From Planctomycetaceae bacterium (GTDB lineage: Bacteria; Planctomycetota; Planctomycetia; Pirellulales; Thermoguttaceae): 32,653 nucleotides of DNA. Under the pieces are notes generated by a model, which was given only the letters and a program-made list of their open reading frames with translations, was not told where the DNA came from and did not search any database. Below, in pieces: positions 8,113 through 14,594 of this stretch (positions are counted from its first letter, which is position 1; every line of letters begins with the position of its first letter). Position numbers and translations under genes: made by a program. The DNA lies in assembly GCA_015062085.1 (NCBI GenBank), contig SUVI01000022.1, positions 1 through 32,653 on the forward strand. The letters run 5' to 3'.

Positions 8113-8541
8113 TCATTTTTTTGCCGACATATGGTACGGGCAGTCCGGATCGAGGTGCGGAAGGAGCTTCTCGCGGATCGATTCGGGGATCGGAACGGAG
8201 CGCTGTTCTTTGAGGTCAAAGTAGACCATCGCCGCCCCTCCGAGTGCCGCGCAGGAGCCGTCTTTCAGGTAGACGCCGTGGGAGACGTGGAGCGACGATC
8301 TTCCGAGATGAGAGATCCACGTCCGGATCTCGACTTCACGTTCCGTAAACTGGATCGGAGCGCGGTAGTCGATCTCGATGCGGACGAGGAGGAGATTCCA
8401 ATCCTCTTTCGTCATTTTGGGGTTGAAGATCTCAAAGATCTCATTTCGCGCTTCTTCGAACCATTGCGCGGAAGCGAGATGGTGGCAGTGTCCGACCATG
8501 TCGGTATCGAAAATTCGGAGCTGAACGGTATGTGTCAGCAT
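8113..8541 (-). CDS. Hotdog-fold acyl-CoA thioesterase (4HBT/YbgC type)
   Basis: A 142-residue single hotdog domain, the usual size for 4-hydroxybenzoyl-CoA/YbgC-type thioesterases that hydrolyse acyl-CoA in the cytoplasm. The N-terminus has FDTDMVGHCHHLASAQWFEE, matching the family signature D-x-D-x-x-G-H-x-N-N-x-x-Y-x-x-x-x-E; Asp14 would be the catalytic acid. The normal Asn-Asn pair after GH is replaced by His-His. Start ATG 8541 (minus strand) has AAGGAG at good distance. It is the third cistron of a minus-strand operon behind two exported paralogues, with a 35-bp gap. Substrate unknown. Confidence 0.85.
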   Translation of the reverse strand: MLTHTVQLRIFDTDMVGHCHHLASAQWFEEARNEIFEIFNPKMTKEDWNLLLVRIEIDYRAPIQFTEREVEIRTWISHLGRSSLHVSHGVYLKDGSCAALGGAAMVYFDLKEQRSVPIPESIREKLLPHLDPDCPYHMSAKK

Positions 8542-8576
8542 GATCGTCTCCTTTCCTGATCTTCTAGGTCCTTTTG

Positions 8577-9140
8577 TTACTTTTGGGGCTGCGGGACGTT
8601 CGGAGCACTTGAGGTGTCCGGAACGTTCGCGGGTTCTGTGTCCGGAGCGTTCGTTTTCGGCGGCAGTTCCCGATTTTTTTCCAGAATGTACTTTCCGACG
8701 GTCTGCGCGATATTGTGCGGTCCGATCGTGTTTATCTCGTAAAACGCTTCATATTTCCCATTCGTGACCTTTCCGCGAGCCTGATCGTGTGCGGAGAAGG
8801 TCTCGGGAAGATGCGGGTGCCGCGGGTCTCCGTAAAGGACTTTCGGCTTCGAGCAGATGAGTCGGACCGTTCCGTCTTTTTCATGGGCCAGATCGACTTT
8901 TTCAAGGAGGAGCGCATTCATTTTCCCATCTGCGTCGAGGATCCGGACGGTCATCGTGGGGATCTTGTCTGTCGGGACGTAGAGAAGACCTTCGTAAGAC
9001 GTTTCTTCAAAAGTCCACGTAAACTCAAGAAACACCTGCGCGTGCGTTTCAGGAGCCGCAAACGTGAGGCTTCCGACCGGAACGGCAAGGAAAAAGAGGA
9101 GCAGGAAACGACGGAAAAACGCAGTACGGGCGGGTCTCAT
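8577..9140 (-). CDS. Exported protein of unknown function, paralogue of the gene upstream in the operon
   Basis: A 187-residue protein. The start at 9140 is chosen because a GAAAGGA ribosome site precedes it and the protein then begins with a signal peptide (basic MRPARTAFFRR, hydrophobic core to about residue 30). The start codon overlaps the preceding gene's stop as ATGA (9137-9140), implying translational coupling. The mature part is related to that neighbour: LEFTWTFEE and VRILDADGKMNALLL here correspond to LKFVWMHEE and LRVLDENEKMTGL there, and RLICSKPKVLYGDP corresponds to LTLLCSDPQTLFGPP. The C-terminal tail is Pro/Asn/Thr-rich. I do not recognise the family. A secreted beta-rich domain is plausible. 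Confidence 0.7.
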   Translation of the reverse strand: MRPARTAFFRRFLLLFFLAVPVGSLTFAAPETHAQVFLEFTWTFEETSYEGLLYVPTDKIPTMTVRILDADGKMNALLLEKVDLAHEKDGTVRLICSKPKVLYGDPRHPHLPETFSAHDQARGKVTNGKYEAFYEINTIGPHNIAQTVGKYILEKNRELPPKTNAPDTEPANVPDTSSAPNVPQPQK

Positions 9141-9757
9141 TGGACGCTTCCTTTCTCCTGTGGGGGTTTCGGTGTGTTTTCTTGCGGACACTCCGGGATA
9201 CGGAAAGCACCCAAGACTTTTTCTTCATCCTCAGGCAGTACCGGCGCGACGAGACAGGGGGCAAAAGTTCCGTGCAGATCCACCGCTCCGCGTGCTCCCT
9301 GAATGAGGATGAGCTCTGGGATCTCCTGCATGGTCTCCGGGGGGCCGAACAGCGTTTGGGGGTCGGAACATAGAAGCGTCAGCCGCGAGTCCTCTGCTCC
9401 GTTTTCGTTTTCATTCTCGTTTTCATTCTCGTTTTCATTCTCGTTTTCATTCTCGTTTTCATTTTTCGGGATCATGAGAAATTCACCGCGTGCGGCAGCC
9501 AGTCCCGTCATTTTTTCATTTTCGTCCAGGACACGCAGTAAAAGCATGGGGACTTTTTGCGGCGGGACCATTAGAATGGCTTCCCGAATGCGCTCCTCGT
9601 GCATCCATACGAATTTCAGAAGGAGCGTTTCCTGAAATTGCGCGTGAGCGGCAGTGGTATCGAGCTCTTCGTTCCCGAAACAACGGTGGTTGGTCCTTCC
9701 TGATGCGATGCAGGAAAAAATGAAAAACAGAATGAAAAAATGGATAAGGTGACGCAT
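9137..9757 (-). CDS. Exported protein of unknown function with (Glu-Asn)n insert, first gene of operon
   Basis: A 206-residue exported protein. ATG at 9757 (minus strand) has AAGGA 7 nt upstream and a hydrophobic signal peptide (residues about 4-20). It is a divergent copy of the next gene in the operon, with the same order of conserved blocks. It differs mainly by an uninterrupted Asn/Glu alternation of about 21 residues, where the paralogue has only a short loop (AHEKDG). The repeat is therefore an expansion of a surface loop between two conserved strands. Function unknown; coupling to the paralogue suggests the two act together, perhaps as a complex. The operon continues into the thioesterase. 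Confidence 0.7.
   Translation of the reverse strand: MRHLIHFFILFFIFSCIASGRTNHRCFGNEELDTTAAHAQFQETLLLKFVWMHEERIREAILMVPPQKVPMLLLRVLDENEKMTGLAAARGEFLMIPKNENENENENENENENENENENGAEDSRLTLLCSDPQTLFGPPETMQEIPELILIQGARGAVDLHGTFAPCLVAPVLPEDEEKVLGAFRIPECPQENTPKPPQEKGSVQ
9401..9463 (-). repeat. 12-bp in-frame repeat encoding ENEN
   Basis: On the plus strand the unit is gttttcattctc. Four full copies and one partial copy, plus a six-base partial at the left, encode an alternating Glu-Asn stretch in the exported protein. Codons alternate gaa/gag and aat/aac in a fixed order, so the array arose by duplicating a 12-bp unit rather than a 6-bp one. Confidence 0.95.
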
Positions 9758-9910
9758 AGTTTTCCTTTCTGATGGAAACGTGACGCTGACGATATGGTAA
9801 AGTATAGCGAAAATTTTCCAAAACCACAGGGGGGAAGGGGCTCAAAAAGAGAAAAAAGACGCAAATTTTCATCAAAAAGCGTCAATTGCGGTTTTTTTTT
9901 GCCGGATTTA

Positions 9911-9919
9911 TGCTATAAT
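9911..9919 (+). promoter_or_regulatory. extended -10 promoter of kdsC
   Basis: TGCTATAAT at 9911-9919 is a near-perfect extended -10 element, 54 bp before the kdsC start. The best -35 candidate (TTGCGG, 9886-9891) is 22 bp away, which is too far, so activity would depend on the extended -10. The 215-bp gap 9758-9972 separates this unit from the divergent minus-strand operon. Confidence 0.6.
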
Positions 9920-9972
9920 TAAAGATGGATCGTAAATTTTTGGTTGCTCGAAATTCATTTCAAGGAGTTTTT

Positions 9973-10482
9973 ATGGAGTTGAACGCGAAATTTCAGAAGA
10001 TCCGCATGATCCTTTCCGACGTTGACGGTTGTCTGACGGACGGGGCGCTCATTTTTGATGAGCAGGGAAACGAGATCAAGGCATTTCATGCGCGTGACGG
10101 ACTTGGGATCACTGTTTGGAAGCGGAAGGGCGGATTGATCGGTTTCGTGACCCGGCGCTGTACTGCGGTCGTACGGAAACGTGCGGAGGAGCTGAAGATC
10201 CACGAGCTGTGCCAGGGGGTCGAAAACAAGATCAAAATGCTCGCGGAGATCTGCGCGAAATATGAGCTTTCGCCGGAGGAGATCGCGTACGTCGGCGATG
10301 ATCTGGTGGACTACGAGATCATGCAGGCGGTCGGTGTGTCGGCGTGTCCGGCTGATTCTGTTCCGGAGATCCGAGAGATCGCGGATTACGTCTGCAAGAC
10401 GAATGGAGGACGCGGGGCCGTGCGTGAACTGATCGAGCAGATCCTTAAATCCAGAGATGAATGGAAGGATTTTGGTTTTTGA
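9973..10482 (+). CDS. kdsC: 3-deoxy-D-manno-octulosonate 8-phosphate phosphatase (KdsC family)
   Basis: A 169-residue HAD-superfamily phosphatase of the C0 (capless, tetrameric) type that releases phosphate from KDO-8-P in lipopolysaccharide core synthesis in the cytoplasm. Start ATG 9973 has AAGGAG at 9962-9967. Motif I is SDVDGCLTDG with nucleophile Asp16 and acid/base Asp18. Motif IV is YVGDDLVDYEIM. The C-terminal CKTNGGRGAVRELIE matches the GGRGAVRE tail typical of KdsC. Motif II reads FVTRRCTAVV where the family usually has ITGR: the Thr is kept but Gly is replaced by Arg. A related sugar-phosphate such as KDN-9-P is an alternative substrate. The next plus-strand gene fits an LPS-transport role, as in kdsC-lptC-lptA clusters. 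Confidence 0.88.
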   Translation: MELNAKFQKIRMILSDVDGCLTDGALIFDEQGNEIKAFHARDGLGITVWKRKGGLIGFVTRRCTAVVRKRAEELKIHELCQGVENKIKMLAEICAKYELSPEEIAYVGDDLVDYEIMQAVGVSACPADSVPEIREIADYVCKTNGGRGAVRELIEQILKSRDEWKDFGF

Positions 10483-10571
10483 GTTTTCCGGTCGGTACGG
10501 TATTTGGCTTTTCGGGATGGAGCGAGGGCTGGAATGCTGTGCAGACGCACGACGAGGTAAGACGCTGAAAT

Positions 10572-10631
10572 GCGCAGAGCAGCGCAGAGAGGCGCAGAGT
10601 AGCGCAGAGTAGCGGAGAGAGGCGGAGAGAG
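10572..10631 (+). repeat. 10-bp intergenic tandem repeat, 6 copies
   Basis: Units gcgcagagca, gcgcagagag, gcgcagagta (twice) and gcggagagag (twice) lie in the 219-bp gap between kdsC and the LptA-like gene. The unit is not a multiple of three, unlike the arrays inside genes. There is no open frame here and no obvious promoter. Confidence 0.9.
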
Positions 10632-10701
10632 GCTGAAAAGAAGCGGATCCGCCTTTCATTTTCGGGCAGACACGCAGAGGGACGTTTTTCAGGGAGAAAG
10701 C

Positions 10702-13700
10702 ATGAAGTTTGATTTTACGGCCGTTCGGTTCCTTGCGGTGTGTTTTGTCCTGGCAGGAGCGTTTTCCGCCTACTATTTTTTTATGCCGTTCGTTTCGATC
10801 CCTCTGAGGGTGGTCCAGAATGATTGGGAGCCGGTTACCGATCCATTCTCGCTTGAGGACACGCTGCACTCGGATCTGCACGAGGAAGCGAAGGAGTGGG
10901 AAAACAGCTGGGAGGTCGAATTTCGAAACGTGCATTCCATTTTCCAGAATGTCATGATGGGAGAGGAAGGCGCGTTGACGTGTGAGAAATTTTTTGCGCT
11001 GATCCCCGTTCATGATCCTCAGGGGGAGCCGCAGACACCGATCCGTCTGAAGGTGGATGGCGGGGCGAAGCTGCAGTTCAGCCGAACGGAAGACGATCAG
11101 ATCCGGCAGGTCCTTGGGAATTTGTCGGGTAAGATCCGTTTGAGTGCCGAGTTGGTGTGCAAGGGGGAACGGATCCCGCTGGAGCTTTTGACGCGGGACA
11201 TTCGGATGGGGATGACGTCCTGCACGACGAACCAGGAGCTGGTTTTGAAGCTGGGCGGAAACGGATCCATGCCCGTCATGCGGATGAAAGGAATGGGAAT
11301 GGTCCTGCGTTTTAGTCAGCAGCAGGATCGGCTGGCGGCGGCTGCTATTGGGTCGGTCGAACTGCAGCAGCTTGAGAAGATCACGCTGGAACTGACGGAA
11401 GCCGGGTTGAAGGAGCTGCCGTGGAAATTGCCGAATGATGTCCAGAAGTCGCTGACGGAGCGTCTGAAAACGGAGAAGGTGCTGCTGATCCAACTGACGT
11501 GCCGCGGGCCGGTACGGTTTGATGTTGCGGCGGGGACTTTGACTTTTCAGAAAAACGTTGTGATCTCCTGCGAGCCGAAGATGCAGATGGTCTGTGAAGA
11601 ATTGACGCTTAAAATGCGGAATAAAATGATGGAGCCGCTTCGTTTTCCGGGGACTGGCGAGTTACCGCAGCCGGAGTTGACTTCATTGGACGCGGAGTCG
11701 GCCGCGGCGCCGGCTGAAGATGCTTCCGGGATGGTAAACGCCGGGATGGAAGGAGGAGATGGCGAAGAGAGAAAAGATGAGCTTCTGGAATCGCTCCATG
11801 CTCGGCAGATCACCAGGTTTCAGATCGGACTGCCATCGATGGATTGGGTGCTTGACGGTACGATCTTGAGACTGGACTATCATTTCAGCACGAAGAAGCT
11901 GGAGCTGAACAGTGACACGCAGTTCATGCTGACGAACAGTAAGATCGATTTCAGTGCCAGTAATCTGTCGTATGTTTTCCCATCGGTAAAAGAGGATGAG
12001 ATCGGCGTGCTGAACGTTGAGAAATCGGGAAATCTGACGTACAAAATGCAGGATCAGAAGGGGATGGTCCGGCCGGTCAAGCTGAGTTGGGGGCAGAAAC
12101 TGGAGACGTTCTTCGATGCCTCCAGAAAGGTCACGCAGATCCAGATTTTTGAAAATGTGGTGCTTCATTCTCCGGAATTGAATGGATTTTCCAGTGAGGA
12201 GGCCGCGAAGAACAGCGAGAACGCAGTCTTGTGCACGGATAAGGTCATTTTGGAGCTTCGAGCGAAAACAGAGTTGGAAAAACAGCGAGAAATTAGCTTG
12301 CAGCGGCAGCTTGGAATGCCGGGAACGTTAGAAGAGTCGGAGGAATACACGCCGGTCTCTTTGAAGGCTGCGGGAAATGTCTATTTGAATCTCCTGTATG
12401 AAAAATCGCGTCTGAAGGGAAAGCTGGAGCAGTTCACGGTGGATTTCCAGATTCCGGATCGGCTTCCCGATCATTTATGGCAGAGTGCTGCAGCGGCTGC
12501 GTCTGTGTCTGCGAAGGATGCGGAGCCGGGGAGCGGCGCAGGACGTCACGGTATCGCTGGAAGGCCGGTAAACGGAGCTTTGCCGAGCGCGGGAGGGATC
12601 TTTCAAAATGGCGGTTCCAGCGCGGGTACTTCCAACGCGGGTACTTCCAGCGCGGGTACTTCCAGCGCGGGTACTTCCAGCGCGGGTACTTCCAGCGCGG
12701 GTACTTTGGAGCAAGAACGGCTCTTTGCCATGAAATGCTCCACTGGTTTCGCCCAGCTTCACCTGCTTCCGGGAAAGGAAAGTGTTTTCGTGAACTGTCT
12801 GGAGCTCAAAGGGGCCCCTTCTCAGGAACTTATTCTGCGTGATATGGACGGATCCGTGCCGGAGAGCAAGCGTTTTTCGATCCAGGCGCATCGGCTCGTT
12901 TTCTGGTATCTGCATCCGACGACGCTTTCCTGTGAGATCCGGAGCGACGAAAACGCCCCGGAACGCGCTATTCTTTTGAATGGCGACGGTATCCAGCTCG
13001 TGACTTCCGAGCTTCTCTTCAATCTGGCGGCGAATCATGTTGAGGTGCCGGTCCGTGGAAAAATGACGATCCTTTTGGACTCGCAAAACAAAAAAAACGG
13101 CACTTTCGGAGCGCAGAAAGTCCGCGGTGCGGGGCCGGAGCAGATCCAAGTTCAGTGGGGGGAACGATTGGTGTATGAAATGGACGGTTTCCAGGTCGAA
13201 GGAAATGTGCAGATCGAGACGCCAAACATGAAACTCAATGCGGCACGGATCCGGGGCGTGTTTGAAGAGGCGCTTCCGGTGGTGTCGCTCTTGGAGCTCC
13301 CAAAAATGGAGAAGAGTGAACTTGTTCGCCTCTTCAGGAGCATTTCTGTAGAGGATCTTGGGACCGAAAACGGGAATGATGGCGTGCTCGTGCAGTTTTG
13401 GAATTACCGGGAAGGGCGGCTTCGGGATCAAGGGTGGCTCAGGACGTCGGAATTATATTTGTTTCCGGGACAGGAACGGCAGCTGGAGGCCGCGTCTGGA
13501 AAGATCTGGATCGCGCACTGGGATCCAAATGACGAAAAAAACGAGCAGGAGGAATGGGGGGCTTCCAGGAATGAAAATGGCGTGCTTGCGGATCTGAGAC
13601 AGAATGACCGCGGCCTAGAGTACTACCAGATCTTGGCGCAGTATGACGGAGAGCTGGCTGGAAATCTTTTCTTTGGAGAGTTTACGCTTTCCAGAAACAT

Positions 13701-14196
13701 CAAAGCGTGCGGACTTGCGGTGGATACGATCGCGCCGGTGATCGCGGAGATCCCGTTATTCAGCGCGCTGCCGCCGAATGCCGTTCTTTTCGACTGCAAC
13801 AGGATCGAGATCTGTCAGACCCCATCGCAGACGCAGTCAACATCATCGCAGACTTTGACTCCTTCTCCCTCGCAGCATGCCTCCCGGCTCTCCAGTGAAT
13901 TTTTTCCATGGGTCGAGAATACGCAGGTCGAACTGAATGCCATTGGCAATGTGCGGGTCCGCGGATACAAAAAGGACGGAGGCGGTTTTTCCATTGACGG
14001 GGCGTTGATGAGGTACTCGCAAAATCGCGGCGTCTGTACCATTACGGGAGATGGAAATATTCCGGTACTCCTTACGCAGCAGGTGTATCCCGGTGGTCCG
14101 CGCGATATGCTGAACGCAGACAGTGTGGAGATCCATCAGAAGACGATGGAACTGAAATTACAGAATATTCGTGTCGATGGAATGCTTCGGCCATGA
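10702..14196 (+). CDS. Giant LptC/LptA (OstA)-like envelope protein
   Basis: A 1164-residue protein. ATG 10702 has GGAG 5 nt upstream. One membrane anchor or uncleaved signal (about residues 7-30) is followed by a long periplasmic part made of repeated beta-rich segments. Several look like OstA/LptA jellyroll turns, for example AGTLTFQKNVVISCEPKMQ near residue 276, with following blocks where a metal- or lipid-facing strand alternates with Asp/Glu-rich turns. The C-terminus has a similar block (ADSVEIHQKTMELKLQNIRV). With kdsC upstream this recalls the lptC-lptA part of LPS transport clusters, but the protein is 5-6 times larger than either. A bridge protein across the periplasm is an inference. 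A low-complexity Ser/Ala/Gly linker (about 600-670) contains a 15-bp repeat. Function is not proven. Confidence 0.55.
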   Translation: MKFDFTAVRFLAVCFVLAGAFSAYYFFMPFVSIPLRVVQNDWEPVTDPFSLEDTLHSDLHEEAKEWENSWEVEFRNVHSIFQNVMMGEEGALTCEKFFALIPVHDPQGEPQTPIRLKVDGGAKLQFSRTEDDQIRQVLGNLSGKIRLSAELVCKGERIPLELLTRDIRMGMTSCTTNQELVLKLGGNGSMPVMRMKGMGMVLRFSQQQDRLAAAAIGSVELQQLEKITLELTEAGLKELPWKLPNDVQKSLTERLKTEKVLLIQLTCRGPVRFDVAAGTLTFQKNVVISCEPKMQMVCEELTLKMRNKMMEPLRFPGTGELPQPELTSLDAESAAAPAEDASGMVNAGMEGGDGEERKDELLESLHARQITRFQIGLPSMDWVLDGTILRLDYHFSTKKLELNSDTQFMLTNSKIDFSASNLSYVFPSVKEDEIGVLNVEKSGNLTYKMQDQKGMVRPVKLSWGQKLETFFDASRKVTQIQIFENVVLHSPELNGFSSEEAAKNSENAVLCTDKVILELRAKTELEKQREISLQRQLGMPGTLEESEEYTPVSLKAAGNVYLNLLYEKSRLKGKLEQFTVDFQIPDRLPDHLWQSAAAAASVSAKDAEPGSGAGRHGIAGRPVNGALPSAGGIFQNGGSSAGTSNAGTSSAGTSSAGTSSAGTSSAGTLEQERLFAMKCSTGFAQLHLLPGKESVFVNCLELKGAPSQELILRDMDGSVPESKRFSIQAHRLVFWYLHPTTLSCEIRSDENAPERAILLNGDGIQLVTSELLFNLAANHVEVPVRGKMTILLDSQNKKNGTFGAQKVRGAGPEQIQVQWGERLVYEMDGFQVEGNVQIETPNMKLNAARIRGVFEEALPVVSLLELPKMEKSELVRLFRSISVEDLGTENGNDGVLVQFWNYREGRLRDQGWLRTSELYLFPGQERQLEAASGKIWIAHWDPNDEKNEQEEWGASRNENGVLADLRQNDRGLEYYQILAQYDGELAGNLFFGEFTLSRNIKACGLAVDTIAPVIAEIPLFSALPPNAVLFDCNRIEICQTPSQTQSTSSQTLTPSPSQHASRLSSEFFPWVENTQVELNAIGNVRVRGYKKDGGGFSIDGALMRYSQNRGVCTITGDGNIPVLLTQQVYPGGPRDMLNADSVEIHQKTMELKLQNIRVDGMLRP
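12616..12705 (+). repeat. 15-bp in-frame tandem repeat, 6 copies (SSAGT)
   Basis: The unit tccagcgcgggtact encodes SSAGT; the second copy has aac (Asn) in place of agc. It lies in a Gly/Ser-rich linker, residues 639-668 of the LptA-like protein. The other five copies are identical. Confidence 0.97.
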
Positions 14197-14239
14197 ATCG
14201 TTCGAAGCGTTTCTGAATGATCAGAAGAAAGGGAAAAAT

Positions 14240-14491
14240 ATGCAGGATCATACGCCGTATCAACAAAAGATCATCAAACGGTACTACGAGAATTACGATT
14301 CCATCGGACGGCAGCGGCTGGCGGAATTGGTCACGGACATTTATTTGGCGGAGGGGAAAAAACTGGCCGTCTGCTGGCGCAGGGCCGAGGAGGTCATGCG
14401 GAAAATGAAGATCCCGGAGGCGCAGATCCGCCACATCGTCGATACCGGCGACCCCGCGAATCTGGCCAGTCTCGTGAAGCAGCTGGGGTGA
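14240..14491 (+). CDS. Small conserved protein of a planctomycete-type family
   Basis: An 83-residue soluble, helical protein. ATG 14240 is chosen because an aaggga site lies just upstream; the frame is open further upstream but would overlap the LptA-like gene. It begins MQDHTPYQQKIIKRYYENYD and contains ELVTDIYLAEGKK and WRRAEEVMRKMKIPEAQI. From memory this matches a short hypothetical protein found widely in planctomycetes; no function is known to me. It lies 43 bp after the LptA-like gene and is probably its last cotranscribed partner. Its stop codon sits inside the first copy of a 12-bp tandem repeat. Confidence 0.75.
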   Translation: MQDHTPYQQKIIKRYYENYDSIGRQRLAELVTDIYLAEGKKLAVCWRRAEEVMRKMKIPEAQIRHIVDTGDPANLASLVKQLG

Positions 14492-14528
14492 GAGCTGGAG
14501 TGAGAGCTGGAGTGAGAGCTGGAGTGAG
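14481..14528 (+). repeat. 12-bp tandem repeat spanning a stop codon, 4 copies
   Basis: The unit agctggagtgag (first copy agctggggtgag) starts in the last codons of the small conserved gene and continues past its TGA. Every unit carries an in-frame TGA, so read-through would meet a series of stops. Confidence 0.85.
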
Positions 14529-14536
14529 AAAACGGA

Positions 14537-14576
14537 AAAGTTCCGGAACTTTTGAGTACGTTCCGGAACTTTTTTG
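14537..14576. terminator. bidirectional terminator between converging genes
   Basis: aagttccggaac and gttccggaactt pair as a 12-bp stem around a loop ttttgagtac, with T-run on the right and A-run on the left. Each arm is itself palindromic. It separates the plus-strand small gene from the minus-strand exported protein. Confidence 0.85.
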
Positions 14577-14594
14577 GAGCATTTCAGGAAAGAC

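Noticed and set aside
9955..11493. Long minus-strand open frame opposite kdsC and the LptA-like gene (512 codons)
   Set aside because: It overlaps two supported plus-strand genes and spans the 10-bp repeat; the product is Arg/His/Gln-rich like other antisense shadows in this window.
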